NCBI RefSeq assembly: GCF_000382345.1
Contig: NZ_KB908117.1
Span: 1 to 58,510, forward strand
Source of the DNA: Massilia niastensis DSM 21313
GTDB lineage: Bacteria; Pseudomonadota; Gammaproteobacteria; Burkholderiales; Burkholderiaceae_D
Length of the DNA stretch: 58,510 nt
Direction of reading: 5' to 3'
Shown: positions 10,001-20,200 of the stretch, in pieces
How positions within the stretch are numbered: the first letter of the stretch is position 1
Layout: the number at the start of each line of letters is the position of its first letter
The notes under the pieces: generated by a model
The model's database searches: none
What the model was told of the DNA's origin: nothing
Seen by the model: the letters and a program-made list of their open reading frames with translations, nothing else
Made by a program: the position numbers and the translations under genes

Positions 10001-10222
10001 TGGGTGTCTCCTTGTTGTGTTTTATTGTGAGGGCGAGACAGCGGAATGCGCGGCCCCGCCGCGGGGACAGTGTAGTGCAAGCGGCGCCGCAAAAACCGCG
10101 GCTGAACTGGAGCAAGGCCTCTAGGGGCCGGCGCGCGAAGTCCCTGCCGCCAGTGGCGGTGACGACGTGTCGACGCTGCGGGACTGGCGTGCAAACGAAC
10201 GCTGGCCTGCTTCCAGAGCCGC

Positions 10223-11965
10223 TCAGTGCCCGCGCTTCTGCACCAGCGCCGAGCCGACGCCGTGGCGCTTGCCTTCGCTGACGGCCGTCACGGTGCCGTC
10301 CGGGTTGAACACCAGCGCATTGGCCGCGCCGATCTCCTCGGGCGCGGCCTCCCAGCGGTGGCCAAAGCCTTCCAGCGCACGCGCCTGGGGGCTGCCGGGG
10401 AAGCCCGGCTCGATCGCGGTGGCCGCGCCATTGCGCTCGCTGATGCGCGGCGCGTCCAGGGCCTGGTCCATGCTCATGCCGAAGTCGACGTAGTTGACGA
10501 TGGTCTGCAGCACCGTGGTGATGATGGTCGAACCGCCCGGACTGCCGATGCTGAAGGCCGGCTTGCCGTCCTTCAGCGCGATGGTCGGCGCCATGCTCGA
10601 GCGCGGGCGCTTGCCGGCTTCCGGCACGTTCGGGTGCGGCCCGCTGAAGTCGAAATCGGTCAGCTCGTTATTCAGCAGGAAGCCATAGCCCGGCACCACG
10701 ATGCCGCTGCCGCCCCAGGATTCGATGGTGAAGGTGTAGGCGACCACGTTGCCGTCCTTGTCCGACACCGCCAGGTGGGTCGTGTGCGCGCTCTCGGGAT
10801 GCAGGCGGTGCACGTGCGGGCGCAGGGGCACGCTCGGGTCCTGGTAGATATAGGGATCGCCCGCCGCCGCCACGGACGAAGCGGCGCGCTGCTTGACCAG
10901 CTTGCGGCGCTGCGCGGCGAATTCCTTCGACAGCAGGCCGGCCAGCGGCGCGTCGACGTATTCGGGATCGGCGAGGTAGGCATTGCGGTCGGCGAAGGCG
11001 AGGCGGCTGGCCTCGATGTACAGGTGCTCGGCCTGGGCGCGCGGCATCGCCTTCAGGTCGTAGCCCTCCAGGATGTTGAGCGCATGCGCGACCGTGGCGC
11101 CGCCGCTGCTGGGCAGCGGCATGCCGTAGATGTCGTAGCCGCGGTAGGTCGAATGCAGCGGGCGGCGGATGCGCGCTTCGTAGTTGGCCAGGTCGGCGAG
11201 CGTCATCCGGCCGGGGGCTACCCTGACGCCGGCGGCCACCGGCGGCCGGTTCACGGTGTCGACGATGGCGCGCGCGATCGGGCCCTCGTAGAAGGCTTTC
11301 ACGCCGCCGGCCGCGATCTCGCGGTAGGCCTTGGCCATGCCGGGATTGCGCACCAGGGTGCCGGCCGGCAGGGCCTTGCCGTTGCGCAGGTAGAGCGCGC
11401 TGGTCGGCGCGAACAGCTGGAATTTCTTTTCGTTCCCGGCCGTCAGGTGGTGGAAGTTGTCGGTGACGGTGAAGCCGCGCGTAGCCACGTCGATGGCCGG
11501 CGCCAGCACCTGGCGGAAGTCCATGCTGCCGTAGCGGGTGAGGGCTTCGTGCCAGCCGCGCACCGTGCCCGGCACGCCGACCGCCGCGCCGCTGGCGATC
11601 GCGGTGTCGTAGTCGACCGGCTTGCCGTCCGACTGGAACACGGCGGGCGTGGCGCTGGCCGGCGCCGTCTCGCGGTGGTCGATGGTGATGACGCGCTTGT
11701 CTTTCGCCAGGTAGATGAGCATGAAGCCGCCGCCGCCGATGCCGCAGCTGAAGGGATCGGTCACGCCCAGGGTGGCGGCCGCCGCGACCGCCGCGTCGAT
11801 CGCGTTGCCGCCCTTGTTCAGGATGGCGAGGGCCGCGTGCGAGGCCTGCTCGCTGATGGTGGCGACCGCGCCGCCGGTGCCGGTGGCCAGCGGCGTCTTC
11901 GCCGCCGCCGGCGCCTGCAGGACGATGGACAGCACCAGCCCGCACGCGAGCGCGAGTTCTCTCAT
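10223..11965 (-). CDS. ggt: Gamma-glutamyltransferase
   Basis: 580 aa, secreted to the periplasm by a signal peptide ending near residue 22 ('LQAPAAA'). It is made as a proenzyme that cuts itself before Thr395 in 'ESAHTTHLAVSDKDGNVVA'; this Thr is both the autoprocessing residue and the catalytic nucleophile. Other family parts are 'GGNAIDAAVA', 'GIGGGGFMLIY', the substrate-binding 'DHRETAP' and 'GSPGGSTIITTVLQ' near the C-terminus. It degrades glutathione and transfers gamma-glutamyl groups. An ATG seven codons earlier is possible; I prefer this one because 'ggag' lies 8 nt upstream and the signal peptide starts at once. Confidence 0.93.
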   Translation of the reverse strand: MRELALACGLVLSIVLQAPAAAKTPLATGTGGAVATISEQASHAALAILNKGGNAIDAAVAAAATLGVTDPFSCGIGGGGFMLIYLAKDKRVITIDHRETAPASATPAVFQSDGKPVDYDTAIASGAAVGVPGTVRGWHEALTRYGSMDFRQVLAPAIDVATRGFTVTDNFHHLTAGNEKKFQLFAPTSALYLRNGKALPAGTLVRNPGMAKAYREIAAGGVKAFYEGPIARAIVDTVNRPPVAAGVRVAPGRMTLADLANYEARIRRPLHSTYRGYDIYGMPLPSSGGATVAHALNILEGYDLKAMPRAQAEHLYIEASRLAFADRNAYLADPEYVDAPLAGLLSKEFAAQRRKLVKQRAASSVAAAGDPYIYQDPSVPLRPHVHRLHPESAHTTHLAVSDKDGNVVAYTFTIESWGGSGIVVPGYGFLLNNELTDFDFSGPHPNVPEAGKRPRSSMAPTIALKDGKPAFSIGSPGGSTIITTVLQTIVNYVDFGMSMDQALDAPRISERNGAATAIEPGFPGSPQARALEGFGHRWEAAPEEIGAANALVFNPDGTVTAVSEGKRHGVGSALVQKRGH

Positions 11966-11996
11966 GGGAAGCACTCCGCGATGCAAGCGCGAACGC

Positions 11997-12401
11997 TCAC
12001 ATCGAGTACATGTTGAAGGTCACCGGGTAGGACGCTGGACGGACTTCGGCCATGCCGCGCGGCGGCGCCACCAGCGAGCGGTCGAGCTCGATACGCGAGC
12101 CGCGCAGCGCCGGGTTGGTGTAGCCGGGCTGGCCCGGCACCAGGTAGAACGCCTGGGCCACGCTGCCGATGCGGATCGTGAAGCGGTAGGCGACCTGGCC
12201 GGCCCAGATGCAGCGTGCATTGTCGGGGCAGCGGCTGTCCTCGGCGCCGTCGTAGGTGACGCTCAGGCGCGGCGCCAGCATCACGCCCTGGCGCTCGGTG
12301 AGGTTGAAGCGCGCCTCGGGCAGGCGGTCATCGGTGGTGGCGCAGGCGCCCAGGGCGCCCAGGGCCAGGACGGTGGAGAGAACACGGAACAGGGAGCGCA
12401 T
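11997..12401 (-). CDS. Small putative lipoprotein of unknown function
   Basis: 134 aa with a lipobox 'LGAC' (Cys at about 20) after a short hydrophobic stretch, then a beta-rich domain with two conserved cysteines in 'SRCPDNARCIWAGQVAYRF', a pattern I have seen in uncharacterised Gram-negative lipoproteins. An ATG 33 nt further upstream is possible but would lengthen the N-region. It lies 31 nt before ggt on the same strand, so the two may share a transcript, and its start is divergent from pstS across a gap that holds a Pho box. Confidence 0.7.
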   Translation of the reverse strand: MRSLFRVLSTVLALGALGACATTDDRLPEARFNLTERQGVMLAPRLSVTYDGAEDSRCPDNARCIWAGQVAYRFTIRIGSVAQAFYLVPGQPGYTNPALRGSRIELDRSLVAPPRGMAEVRPASYPVTFNMYSM

Positions 12402-12478
12402 GCTGTGTCGTCCAATCTGGTCGGGAATGGACATCATAGCAAAGTCGCAATCGCGTGGTCGCGCCGCAGCGTGTGCCG

Positions 12479-12512
12479 GCGTCATAAACCGGTCATATTC
12501 GACAGCTATTCT
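12479..12512 (+). promoter_or_regulatory. Pho box and -10 element of pstS
   Basis: Two 7-bp half-sites, gcgtcat (12479-12485) and cggtcat (12490-12496), are separated by aaac. This matches the PhoB layout of 7 + 4 AT-rich + 7. A -10 like tattct (12507-12512) begins 10 nt after the second half-site, the usual distance when the Pho box replaces the -35. The pstS start is 62 nt further on. Confidence 0.75.
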
Positions 12513-12574
12513 TTTCCATGTAGTCAAAAAGTAGCTGAGAAAACTCCAACAACCAGGAATAGGAATTCAAGCCA

Positions 12575-13603
<1,029 letters not shown>

Positions 13604-13621
13604 TCGCCTGCATGGCGAACC

Positions 13622-13650
13622 ATCCGGCAGCTCGGCTGCCGGATTTTCTT
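13622..13650 (+). terminator. Rho-independent terminator behind pstS
   Basis: atccggcag (13622-13630) pairs with ctgccggat (13636-13644), followed by ttttctt. It also argues against starting the next gene at 13612. Confidence 0.9.
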
Positions 13651-13659
13651 TGGGCATCC

Positions 13660-14310
13660 ATGACAACGGCCAATACGATCGTCCTGGTAGTCGACGACAA
13701 GCCCGCGATTGCCGAACTACTCAAGTTCTCGCTGCACGAGGACGAGTGGGTCTGGCATAGCGTGCCGAGCCTGGCGCAGGCCTGGGATTTCATCGGGCGC
13801 GAACGCCCGGAACTGTTGCTGCAGGAATCGATGCTGCGCCACGGCAGCGGCATGCGCCTGCTGGCGCGCCTGCGCGGCGAGCGCCGCCTGCGGGAGTGTC
13901 CCGTGATCCTGCTGGCGGCCGAGTGCGCCGACGGCGAGCGTGCGCAGCTGGCGGCGCTTCCCGCGCCGGCCACCGAATTCATCCCCCAGCCGCTTCCCGC
14001 CGAGGCGATCGATGCGCGCCTGCTGCGCTCAGGGCGGCTGGTGCTCGATCCGCTCAGCTGCAGCGTGCGGGTCGGCAATCACAAGGTCGAGGTGCGCCAT
14101 GCCGAATACCGGCTGCTGCGTTTCCTGCTGTGCCATCCGGGCCAGGTGTTCTCGCGCGCCCAGCTGCTGGAACAGCTGTGGGAAGCGCACGACACCCTCG
14201 ACCAGCGCACCGTGGATGTCCACGTGCTGCGCCTGCGCAAGGCGCTGGGACGCGCCAAGTCCTTGATCAAGACGGTGCGCGGCGCCGGTTACATGTTGGC
14301 GGCCAATTGA
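13660..14310 (+). CDS. PhoB/OmpR-type response regulator with degenerate receiver
   Basis: 216 aa. Receiver-like domain (6-120) joined by a short linker to an OmpR/PhoB winged helix (about 125-213: 'VEVRHAEYRLLRFLLCHP', 'SRAQLLEQLW', 'RTVDVHVLRLRKAL', 'IKTVRGAGYML'). The acidic pair Asp12-Asp13 is kept, but Glu56 stands where the phospho-acceptor Asp should be ('ELLLQESMLRHGSG'), Ala replaces the switch Thr/Ser ('VILLAAE'), and Gln110 replaces the invariant Lys ('FIPQPLP'). It cannot be phosphorylated in the usual way and may be locked in one state. I chose the ATG after the pstS terminator. No partner kinase adjoins it. Confidence 0.85.
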   Translation: MTTANTIVLVVDDKPAIAELLKFSLHEDEWVWHSVPSLAQAWDFIGRERPELLLQESMLRHGSGMRLLARLRGERRLRECPVILLAAECADGERAQLAALPAPATEFIPQPLPAEAIDARLLRSGRLVLDPLSCSVRVGNHKVEVRHAEYRLLRFLLCHPGQVFSRAQLLEQLWEAHDTLDQRTVDVHVLRLRKALGRAKSLIKTVRGAGYMLAAN

Positions 14311-14377
14311 TGTCACGAGGCTGACATCTTTGCTCATTAGACTTGCGGCGTCTTGCATTAATGAAACAAGCCGCTCC

Positions 14378-17077
14378 ATGAGCAAACACCCCGGCCACGC
14401 ACCCTTTCTCACCCACCGTTTCCTCGTCGTCGTCTGGCCGCTGCTGGCGCTGCTGGCCTGCGCCGCGCTGTGGATCGCCACCGTCCTGCGCGCCAATGCC
14501 GAGCATGCGCGCGCGGAAGGGCAGGTGCGCAAGGACGCCGGCGCCTACGCCGAAGCCTACGAGCAGTACATCACCCGGTCGGTCGGGCAGATGGACCAGA
14601 TCACGATGCAGCTCAAGTTCAGCTGGGAGCATTCGCGCGACCCGGGCCTGCTGGACGAACTGCGGCGCGACGGCATGTTCACCGACAGCGCCTTCCACGT
14701 GGTCGCCGTGCTCGACAGCAGCGGCACGGTACGCTCGGCCACCAGGCCCGGGCTGGTGGGCGCCGACCTGTCGGCCGGCCAGTATTTCGCCCAGCACCGC
14801 AACCATATCTCGACCGCGCTGCGGGTCGGCGCCGCGCCGGCGCAGTTCGGCGCCGCCAACGAAGTGGTGCTGTTCACGCGCCGCCTCGACACCGACGACG
14901 ACGAGTTCGACGGCATCGTGCTGATGGCGGTCGACGCCCGCTACTTCACGTCCTTCGTCAGCCCGGCCACCCTGGGCGCGGGCGGCGTGGTGACGCTGGC
15001 GAGCAGCGAAGGGCGGCTGCGCATCGCGCAGCGCAGCGACGGCGCCTCCTTCGTGGACGGGGTCGCCCTGCCGCGCCGCAGCGCCATGTGGGCCAGCGAG
15101 CGCGGCGTGCGCGTGACGGGGGGAAGCGATGGCTTCGCCGACGGCCAGGAACGGGTGCTGGGCTGGCGCCATTCGCCCGTCTATCCGCTGGTGGCGCTGG
15201 TCGGCCTGTCGCGCAGGAACAGCCTGGACGCGGCGCATACCTACTGGATCGACAGCCGCGACCGCGCCATCATGGCCACCGTCTTCCTGGCGCTGCTGGG
15301 CTTCGTCGGCGCCATGCTGGCGCGCCGCGCGGTGCTGCGCGAGCGCGAACAGGACGAGGTGCGGCGCGCCTACCGCACCGCCACCGAGAGCGGCAACGAC
15401 GGCTTCTACATGGCGGCGGCGGTGCGCGGCCGCGATGGCGAGATCGAGGATTTCCGCATCGTCGACTGCAACGAGCGCGGCGCCTTCTTCTACGGCATGA
15501 CGCGCAGCGAACTGGTCGGAGCCAGCCTGTCGCGGATCGACAGCGGGCTGTTCGGCGAAGAACTGCTGTCCACCTACAGCAAGGCGATGGAAACCGGCTT
15601 CTACGAGGACGACCGCATGATGCCGAGCGATAACCGCCTGAACATCAGCTGGGGCCGGCGTCGCCTGGTGCGGGTCGGGAACGGCCTGGCGGTGACCCTG
15701 CAGGACATCAGCGAGCGCAAGGCCCACGAATCGCAGCTGGAGCGCCTGGCCAACGAGGATGTCCTGACCGGACTGGCCACGCGCCATGCCTTCCTCGAGC
15801 AGATGCCGCGCGTGCTGGCCGCTGCCACCGCAAGCGAAACGGGACTGGCCCTGCTGTTCATCGACCTCGACGAATTCAAGCACGTGAACGATTCGCACGG
15901 CCACGCCACCGGCGACGTGCTGCTCAAGTCGGCGGCCCAGCGCCTGCTGTCGCTGCTGCGCCCGACCGACCAGGTGGCGCGCTTCGGCGGCGACGAATTC
16001 CTGGTGCTGCTGCATCCCTGCGACGGCGAGCGCCAGGCGGCCTCGGTGGCGGCGCGCATCGTCGAAGCCTTCGGCGTGCCTTTCCTGATCGGCGACGAAC
16101 TGCATGCGGTGGGCGCCTCGATCGGCATCAGCATGTTCCCGCGCGACGGCCTGGATGCCGAGACCCTGGTGCGCCACAGCGATATCGCGATGTACGCCGG
16201 CAAGAACGAGGGCAAGGGCCAGTACCGCTTCTTCGACCCCTCGCTGTCGTCCAGCCTGAACTCGCGCACCCGCCTCAAGCAGCACATGCTGGAAGCGATC
16301 GGGGCCGACCAGTTCATGCTGTTCTACCAGCCGCGGGTCGATGCGCGCAGCGGCGAGCTGCTGAGCATGGAAGCGCTGCTGCGCTGGCAGCATCCGCAGC
16401 TGGGCCTGGTGTCGCCGGGAGAATTCATTCCGCTGGCGGAAAGCACGGGATTGATCGTGCGGATCGGCGAGATCGTCATCGACAAGGCCTGCGCCCAGCT
16501 GGCCGCCTGGCGCGCGGCCGGCGTGGCCCTGGTGCCGGTGTCGATCAATGTCTCGCCCAAGCAGTTCCTGCGCGGCGGCGTGCAGCGCCAGCTGAGTGCG
16601 GCGCTGGCGCGCCACGCGGTGCCGGCCAGCCTGATCGAGGTCGAGATCACCGAGTCGGCGATGATGGGCGACCAGGACGACATCCTGGCCGAACTGGCGG
16701 CGCTGCGTGCGCTCGGCGTCAAGCTGCACGTGGACGACTTCGGCACCGGCTACTCCTCGCTGTCGCAGCTGCAGCGCCTCAAGATGGACGTACTGAAAGT
16801 CGATCGCGCCTTCACCACCGAGCTGGCCAACTCGAAGGAGGGCAAGGTGTTCTTCCAGGCCATCGTGTCGATGGCGCATGCGCTGGGCATGTCGGTGGTC
16901 GCCGAAGGCGTGGAGACGGAAGAGCAGCTGGCCATCCTGCGCGGCCTCGACTGCAACGAGGTGCAGGGCTACTACATCGCGCGCCCGGTGCCGGCGCCGG
17001 ACATGGCGCAGATGATGAAGCGCCGCTTCCTGCTGGACCTCGCCACGGAACCGGTCACGCCTGCATGCGTCGAGTAG
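14378..17077 (+). CDS. Membrane-bound GGDEF-EAL protein (c-di-GMP turnover)
   Basis: 899 aa. TM1 (about 15-37), a periplasmic sensor region of roughly 250 residues resembling dCACHE, TM2 (about 305-325), a PAS-like domain (335-450), GGDEF and EAL. The GGDEF domain keeps 'RFGGDEF' (from Gly537) and an I-site RxxD (RPTD) five residues before it. The EAL domain keeps 'MEALLRW' (Glu665), 'NVSPKQF', 'EITES', 'DDFGTGYSSL' and 'AEGVET'. Both activities therefore look possible: diguanylate cyclase with product inhibition, and phosphodiesterase. The ATG at 14378 replaces a TTG 48 nt earlier. It stands between the degenerate regulator and the RTX protein gene. Confidence 0.92.
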   Translation: MSKHPGHAPFLTHRFLVVVWPLLALLACAALWIATVLRANAEHARAEGQVRKDAGAYAEAYEQYITRSVGQMDQITMQLKFSWEHSRDPGLLDELRRDGMFTDSAFHVVAVLDSSGTVRSATRPGLVGADLSAGQYFAQHRNHISTALRVGAAPAQFGAANEVVLFTRRLDTDDDEFDGIVLMAVDARYFTSFVSPATLGAGGVVTLASSEGRLRIAQRSDGASFVDGVALPRRSAMWASERGVRVTGGSDGFADGQERVLGWRHSPVYPLVALVGLSRRNSLDAAHTYWIDSRDRAIMATVFLALLGFVGAMLARRAVLREREQDEVRRAYRTATESGNDGFYMAAAVRGRDGEIEDFRIVDCNERGAFFYGMTRSELVGASLSRIDSGLFGEELLSTYSKAMETGFYEDDRMMPSDNRLNISWGRRRLVRVGNGLAVTLQDISERKAHESQLERLANEDVLTGLATRHAFLEQMPRVLAAATASETGLALLFIDLDEFKHVNDSHGHATGDVLLKSAAQRLLSLLRPTDQVARFGGDEFLVLLHPCDGERQAASVAARIVEAFGVPFLIGDELHAVGASIGISMFPRDGLDAETLVRHSDIAMYAGKNEGKGQYRFFDPSLSSSLNSRTRLKQHMLEAIGADQFMLFYQPRVDARSGELLSMEALLRWQHPQLGLVSPGEFIPLAESTGLIVRIGEIVIDKACAQLAAWRAAGVALVPVSINVSPKQFLRGGVQRQLSAALARHAVPASLIEVEITESAMMGDQDDILAELAALRALGVKLHVDDFGTGYSSLSQLQRLKMDVLKVDRAFTTELANSKEGKVFFQAIVSMAHALGMSVVAEGVETEEQLAILRGLDCNEVQGYYIARPVPAPDMAQMMKRRFLLDLATEPVTPACVE

Positions 17078-17172
17078 TTAAATTGCAACATGATGCAGTA
17101 TCAGGTATTTCTGTTGTGCAAGCAAACTCTGCCGGGATTTGTCCAGGCAGGTACGGTTCGGAAGAGAATAAG

Positions 17173-17199
17173 TCCCTGTAAATACAGGGATTTTTTTTT
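17173..17199 (+). terminator. Rho-independent terminator behind the GGDEF-EAL gene
   Basis: tccctgta (17173-17180) and tacaggga (17183-17190) pair, followed by nine T. It separates the c-di-GMP enzyme from the RTX gene. Confidence 0.9.
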
Positions 17200-17253
17200 C
17201 GCCAATTTGTTACTAATTGCTTGAAACTGTTTTTCCTGGGAAACTTGTTCGAC

Positions 17254-17259
17254 TATAAT
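17254..17259 (+). promoter_or_regulatory. Perfect -10 box of the RTX gene promoter
   Basis: TATAAT, 31 nt before the start codon and directly after the terminator. No convincing -35 lies 16-18 nt upstream (ttttcc at 17231-17236), so an activator may be needed. Confidence 0.55.
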
Positions 17260-17289
17260 TTTAGTTACATTTATTCCAAGGAGACTTGC

Positions 17290-20200
17290 ATGCGTGGCAC
17301 CCGTGAAGTGATGTTTGTTGACCCGTCGGTCGCCGGTTGGGAATCGATTGTCGGGCAAGCGGGTGACACGGTCCGTGTCGTCGTGCTGGACAGCCGGCAG
17401 GATGGACTCATGCAGATCGCGGCGGCCCTGGCCACGGAACGCGGCCTGGGCGCCATCCACATCGTGTCGCACGGCGCCATCGGGCAGCTCAGCCTGGGCA
17501 GTGCCAGTGTCAGCGCCGACAACCTGGCGCAGTACGCGGCAACGCTGGCGCAGATCGGCCTCAGCCTGTCGGAATCCGGCGACATCCTGCTGTACGGCTG
17601 CGATGTCGGGCAGGGCGTGGCCGGCGACCGCTTCCTGCAGCAGCTGTCGCAGTACACCGGGGCCGATGTCGCGGCCTCGACCGGCCTGACCGGCGCGGCG
17701 GCGCTGGGCGGCGACTGGGAACTGGAAGCCCGGGTGGGGGCGGTTGAGGCCGCCAGCCTGGCAGCCAAGGGTTATGCGGGCACGCTGGCGATCGTCTCCG
17801 GTACCGACGGCAACGACCGGCTCGAGGGAACCGCCGGTGCGGACACGGTATCGGGCGGGGCCGGGGACGACACCCTGGTCAGCAGCGCCGGGGACGACAC
17901 CCTGAACGGCGGCAGCGACGGCGCATATGGCGACACCGTCGACTACTCGAACGGTTCGAAAGGCGTCACGGTCAACCTGGCGGCGGGCACGGCAACCGAC
18001 GGCTGGGGCAACACCGACACCCTGGTCGGCATCGAGCACATTACCGGGTCGAACTTCGCGGACAACCTGACCGGTTCGGCAGGCAGGAACTGGTTCCGCC
18101 CCGGCAAGGGGAACGATGCCGTCCAGGGCAACGGCGGCGACGACGTTGTCATGTACGAGGGCGGCGCCAACATCATCAATGTCAACCTGAAGACCGGCAC
18201 CGCCTCCGGTATCGACATCGGCAGCGACACCCTGGGCGGCATCCGCAACCTCCACACCGGACTGGGCGCGGATATCATCCAGCTGTCCGACCTCGGCGGT
18301 TACGTCTTCGCGCGTAACGGCGATGACACCGTCACCGGCGGCGCCGGCAACGATCACGTCATCGGTGGCAGCGGCAACGACAAGATCAACGGCGGCGCGG
18401 GCCGTGATGCCGCCACTTACCAGGACGAGTACAACCACGGTACCGGGAAGGCCATTACCGGGGTGGGCGTCACGGTCAACCTCGTCACCGGCGTGGCCAC
18501 CGACAACTGGGGAGATACCGATACTCTTGTCGACATCGAGGATGTCTCGGGGTCGCGGTTCAACGACACCATCACCGGCAACGCCGCGGACAACAGCCTG
18601 AATGGCCATCAAGGCAACGACACGCTGATCGGCGCCGACGGCAATGACTGGCTCGATGGCGGCGCCGGCAACGACAATCTGCAGGGCGGCCTGGGCAACG
18701 ACGGACTCTCCGGGGGCGCGGGCGCCGACACGATCGATGGCGGCGAGGGCGCCTATGACTCCGCCAACTACGGAAACGACTACGACACGACGGTTCCGCT
18801 GAGCGGCCTGGGCGTGACGGTCAACCTGGCGACCGGCACGGCCACCGACAACTGGGGCAATACCGACCAGCTGATCGGTATCGAAAACGTGTCGGGCTCG
18901 CGCCTGGCCGACAGCCTCACCGGCAATGCCGGCAGCAACAGCCTGAATGGCGAGGGGGGGAACGACAATCTCCAGGGCGGCCTGGGCGACGATTCGTTCA
19001 CCGGCAGCGCCGGTGCCGACAGGATCGATGGCGGTGACGGCAACGACTACGCCCACTACGGAAGCGACTACGACACGACGGTTCCGCTGAGTGGCCTGGG
19101 CGTGACGGTCAACCTCGCGGCCGGCACGGCCATCGACAACTGGGGCAACGCCGACACCCTGATCGGTATCGAGAACGTGACGGGCTCGCGCCTGGCCGAC
19201 AGCCTCACCGGCAGTACCGGCAACAACAACCTGATTGGCAACGCGGGCAACGACACCATCTTCGCCGGCGCCGGCGACGACTGGCTCGATGGCGGCGACG
19301 GCGCCGACACCCTGCAGGGCGACGCCGGCCGGGACAGCTTCTCGGGAAGCGCGGGCAACGACAGGCTCGTCGGCGGCGACGGCCAGGACAGCGCCACCTA
19401 CATGAACGACTACGGGCAAATTCCGGTCACGGGCGTCGGCGTGACCGTCAACCTGGCCACGGGCATCGCCACCGACAACTGGGGCAACACCGATACGCTG
19501 GCCGGCATCGAGGACGTGACAGGCTCGCGCTTCGGCGACACCATCACCGGCGACGCGGCGAACAACAACCTGTATGGGCACGCAGGCACCGACACGATTG
19601 TCGCCGGCAATGGCGACGACTGGCTCGATGGCGGATCCGGCAACGACAAGCTGCAGGGCGGCGTGGGCACCGACCGGATGAGCGGCGGCGCCGGCAACGA
19701 CGCGCTCGACGGCGGCGACGGCCGGGACTCGGCCGATTACTGGAGCGACTATCGCGACGATGGCACCAATACCGGTCTCGGCGTGAAGGTCAACCTGGCG
19801 ACCGGCGCCGCCACCGACAATTTCGGCAACACCGATACGCTCACGGGCATCGAGGACGTGGCCGGTTCGCGCTTCGCCGACACCATCACCGGCAGCGCCG
19901 CCGACAACAACCTGTGGGGCCGGGCCGGCAACGATACGATCGCCGCAGGCGACGGCAATGACTGGCTCGACGGGGAGGACGGCAGCGACAGCCTGCAGGG
20001 CGGCGCCGGCGACGACGGGCTGACCGGAGGAGCGGGCGCCGATACCATCAACGGCGGCGACGGCCGCGACCGGGTTCACTATCGTAACGACTATGGCGCG
20101 CTTCCTGTCACCGGCGTCGGGGTGACGGTCAACCTGGCCACCGGCGCCGCGACCGACAACTGGGGCAACGCCGACAAGCTCAGCGGTATCGAGGATGTCC

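Noticed and set aside
13612..13659. Earlier start for the response regulator
   Set aside because: It would place the pstS terminator hairpin inside the coding sequence and adds residues not seen in the family.
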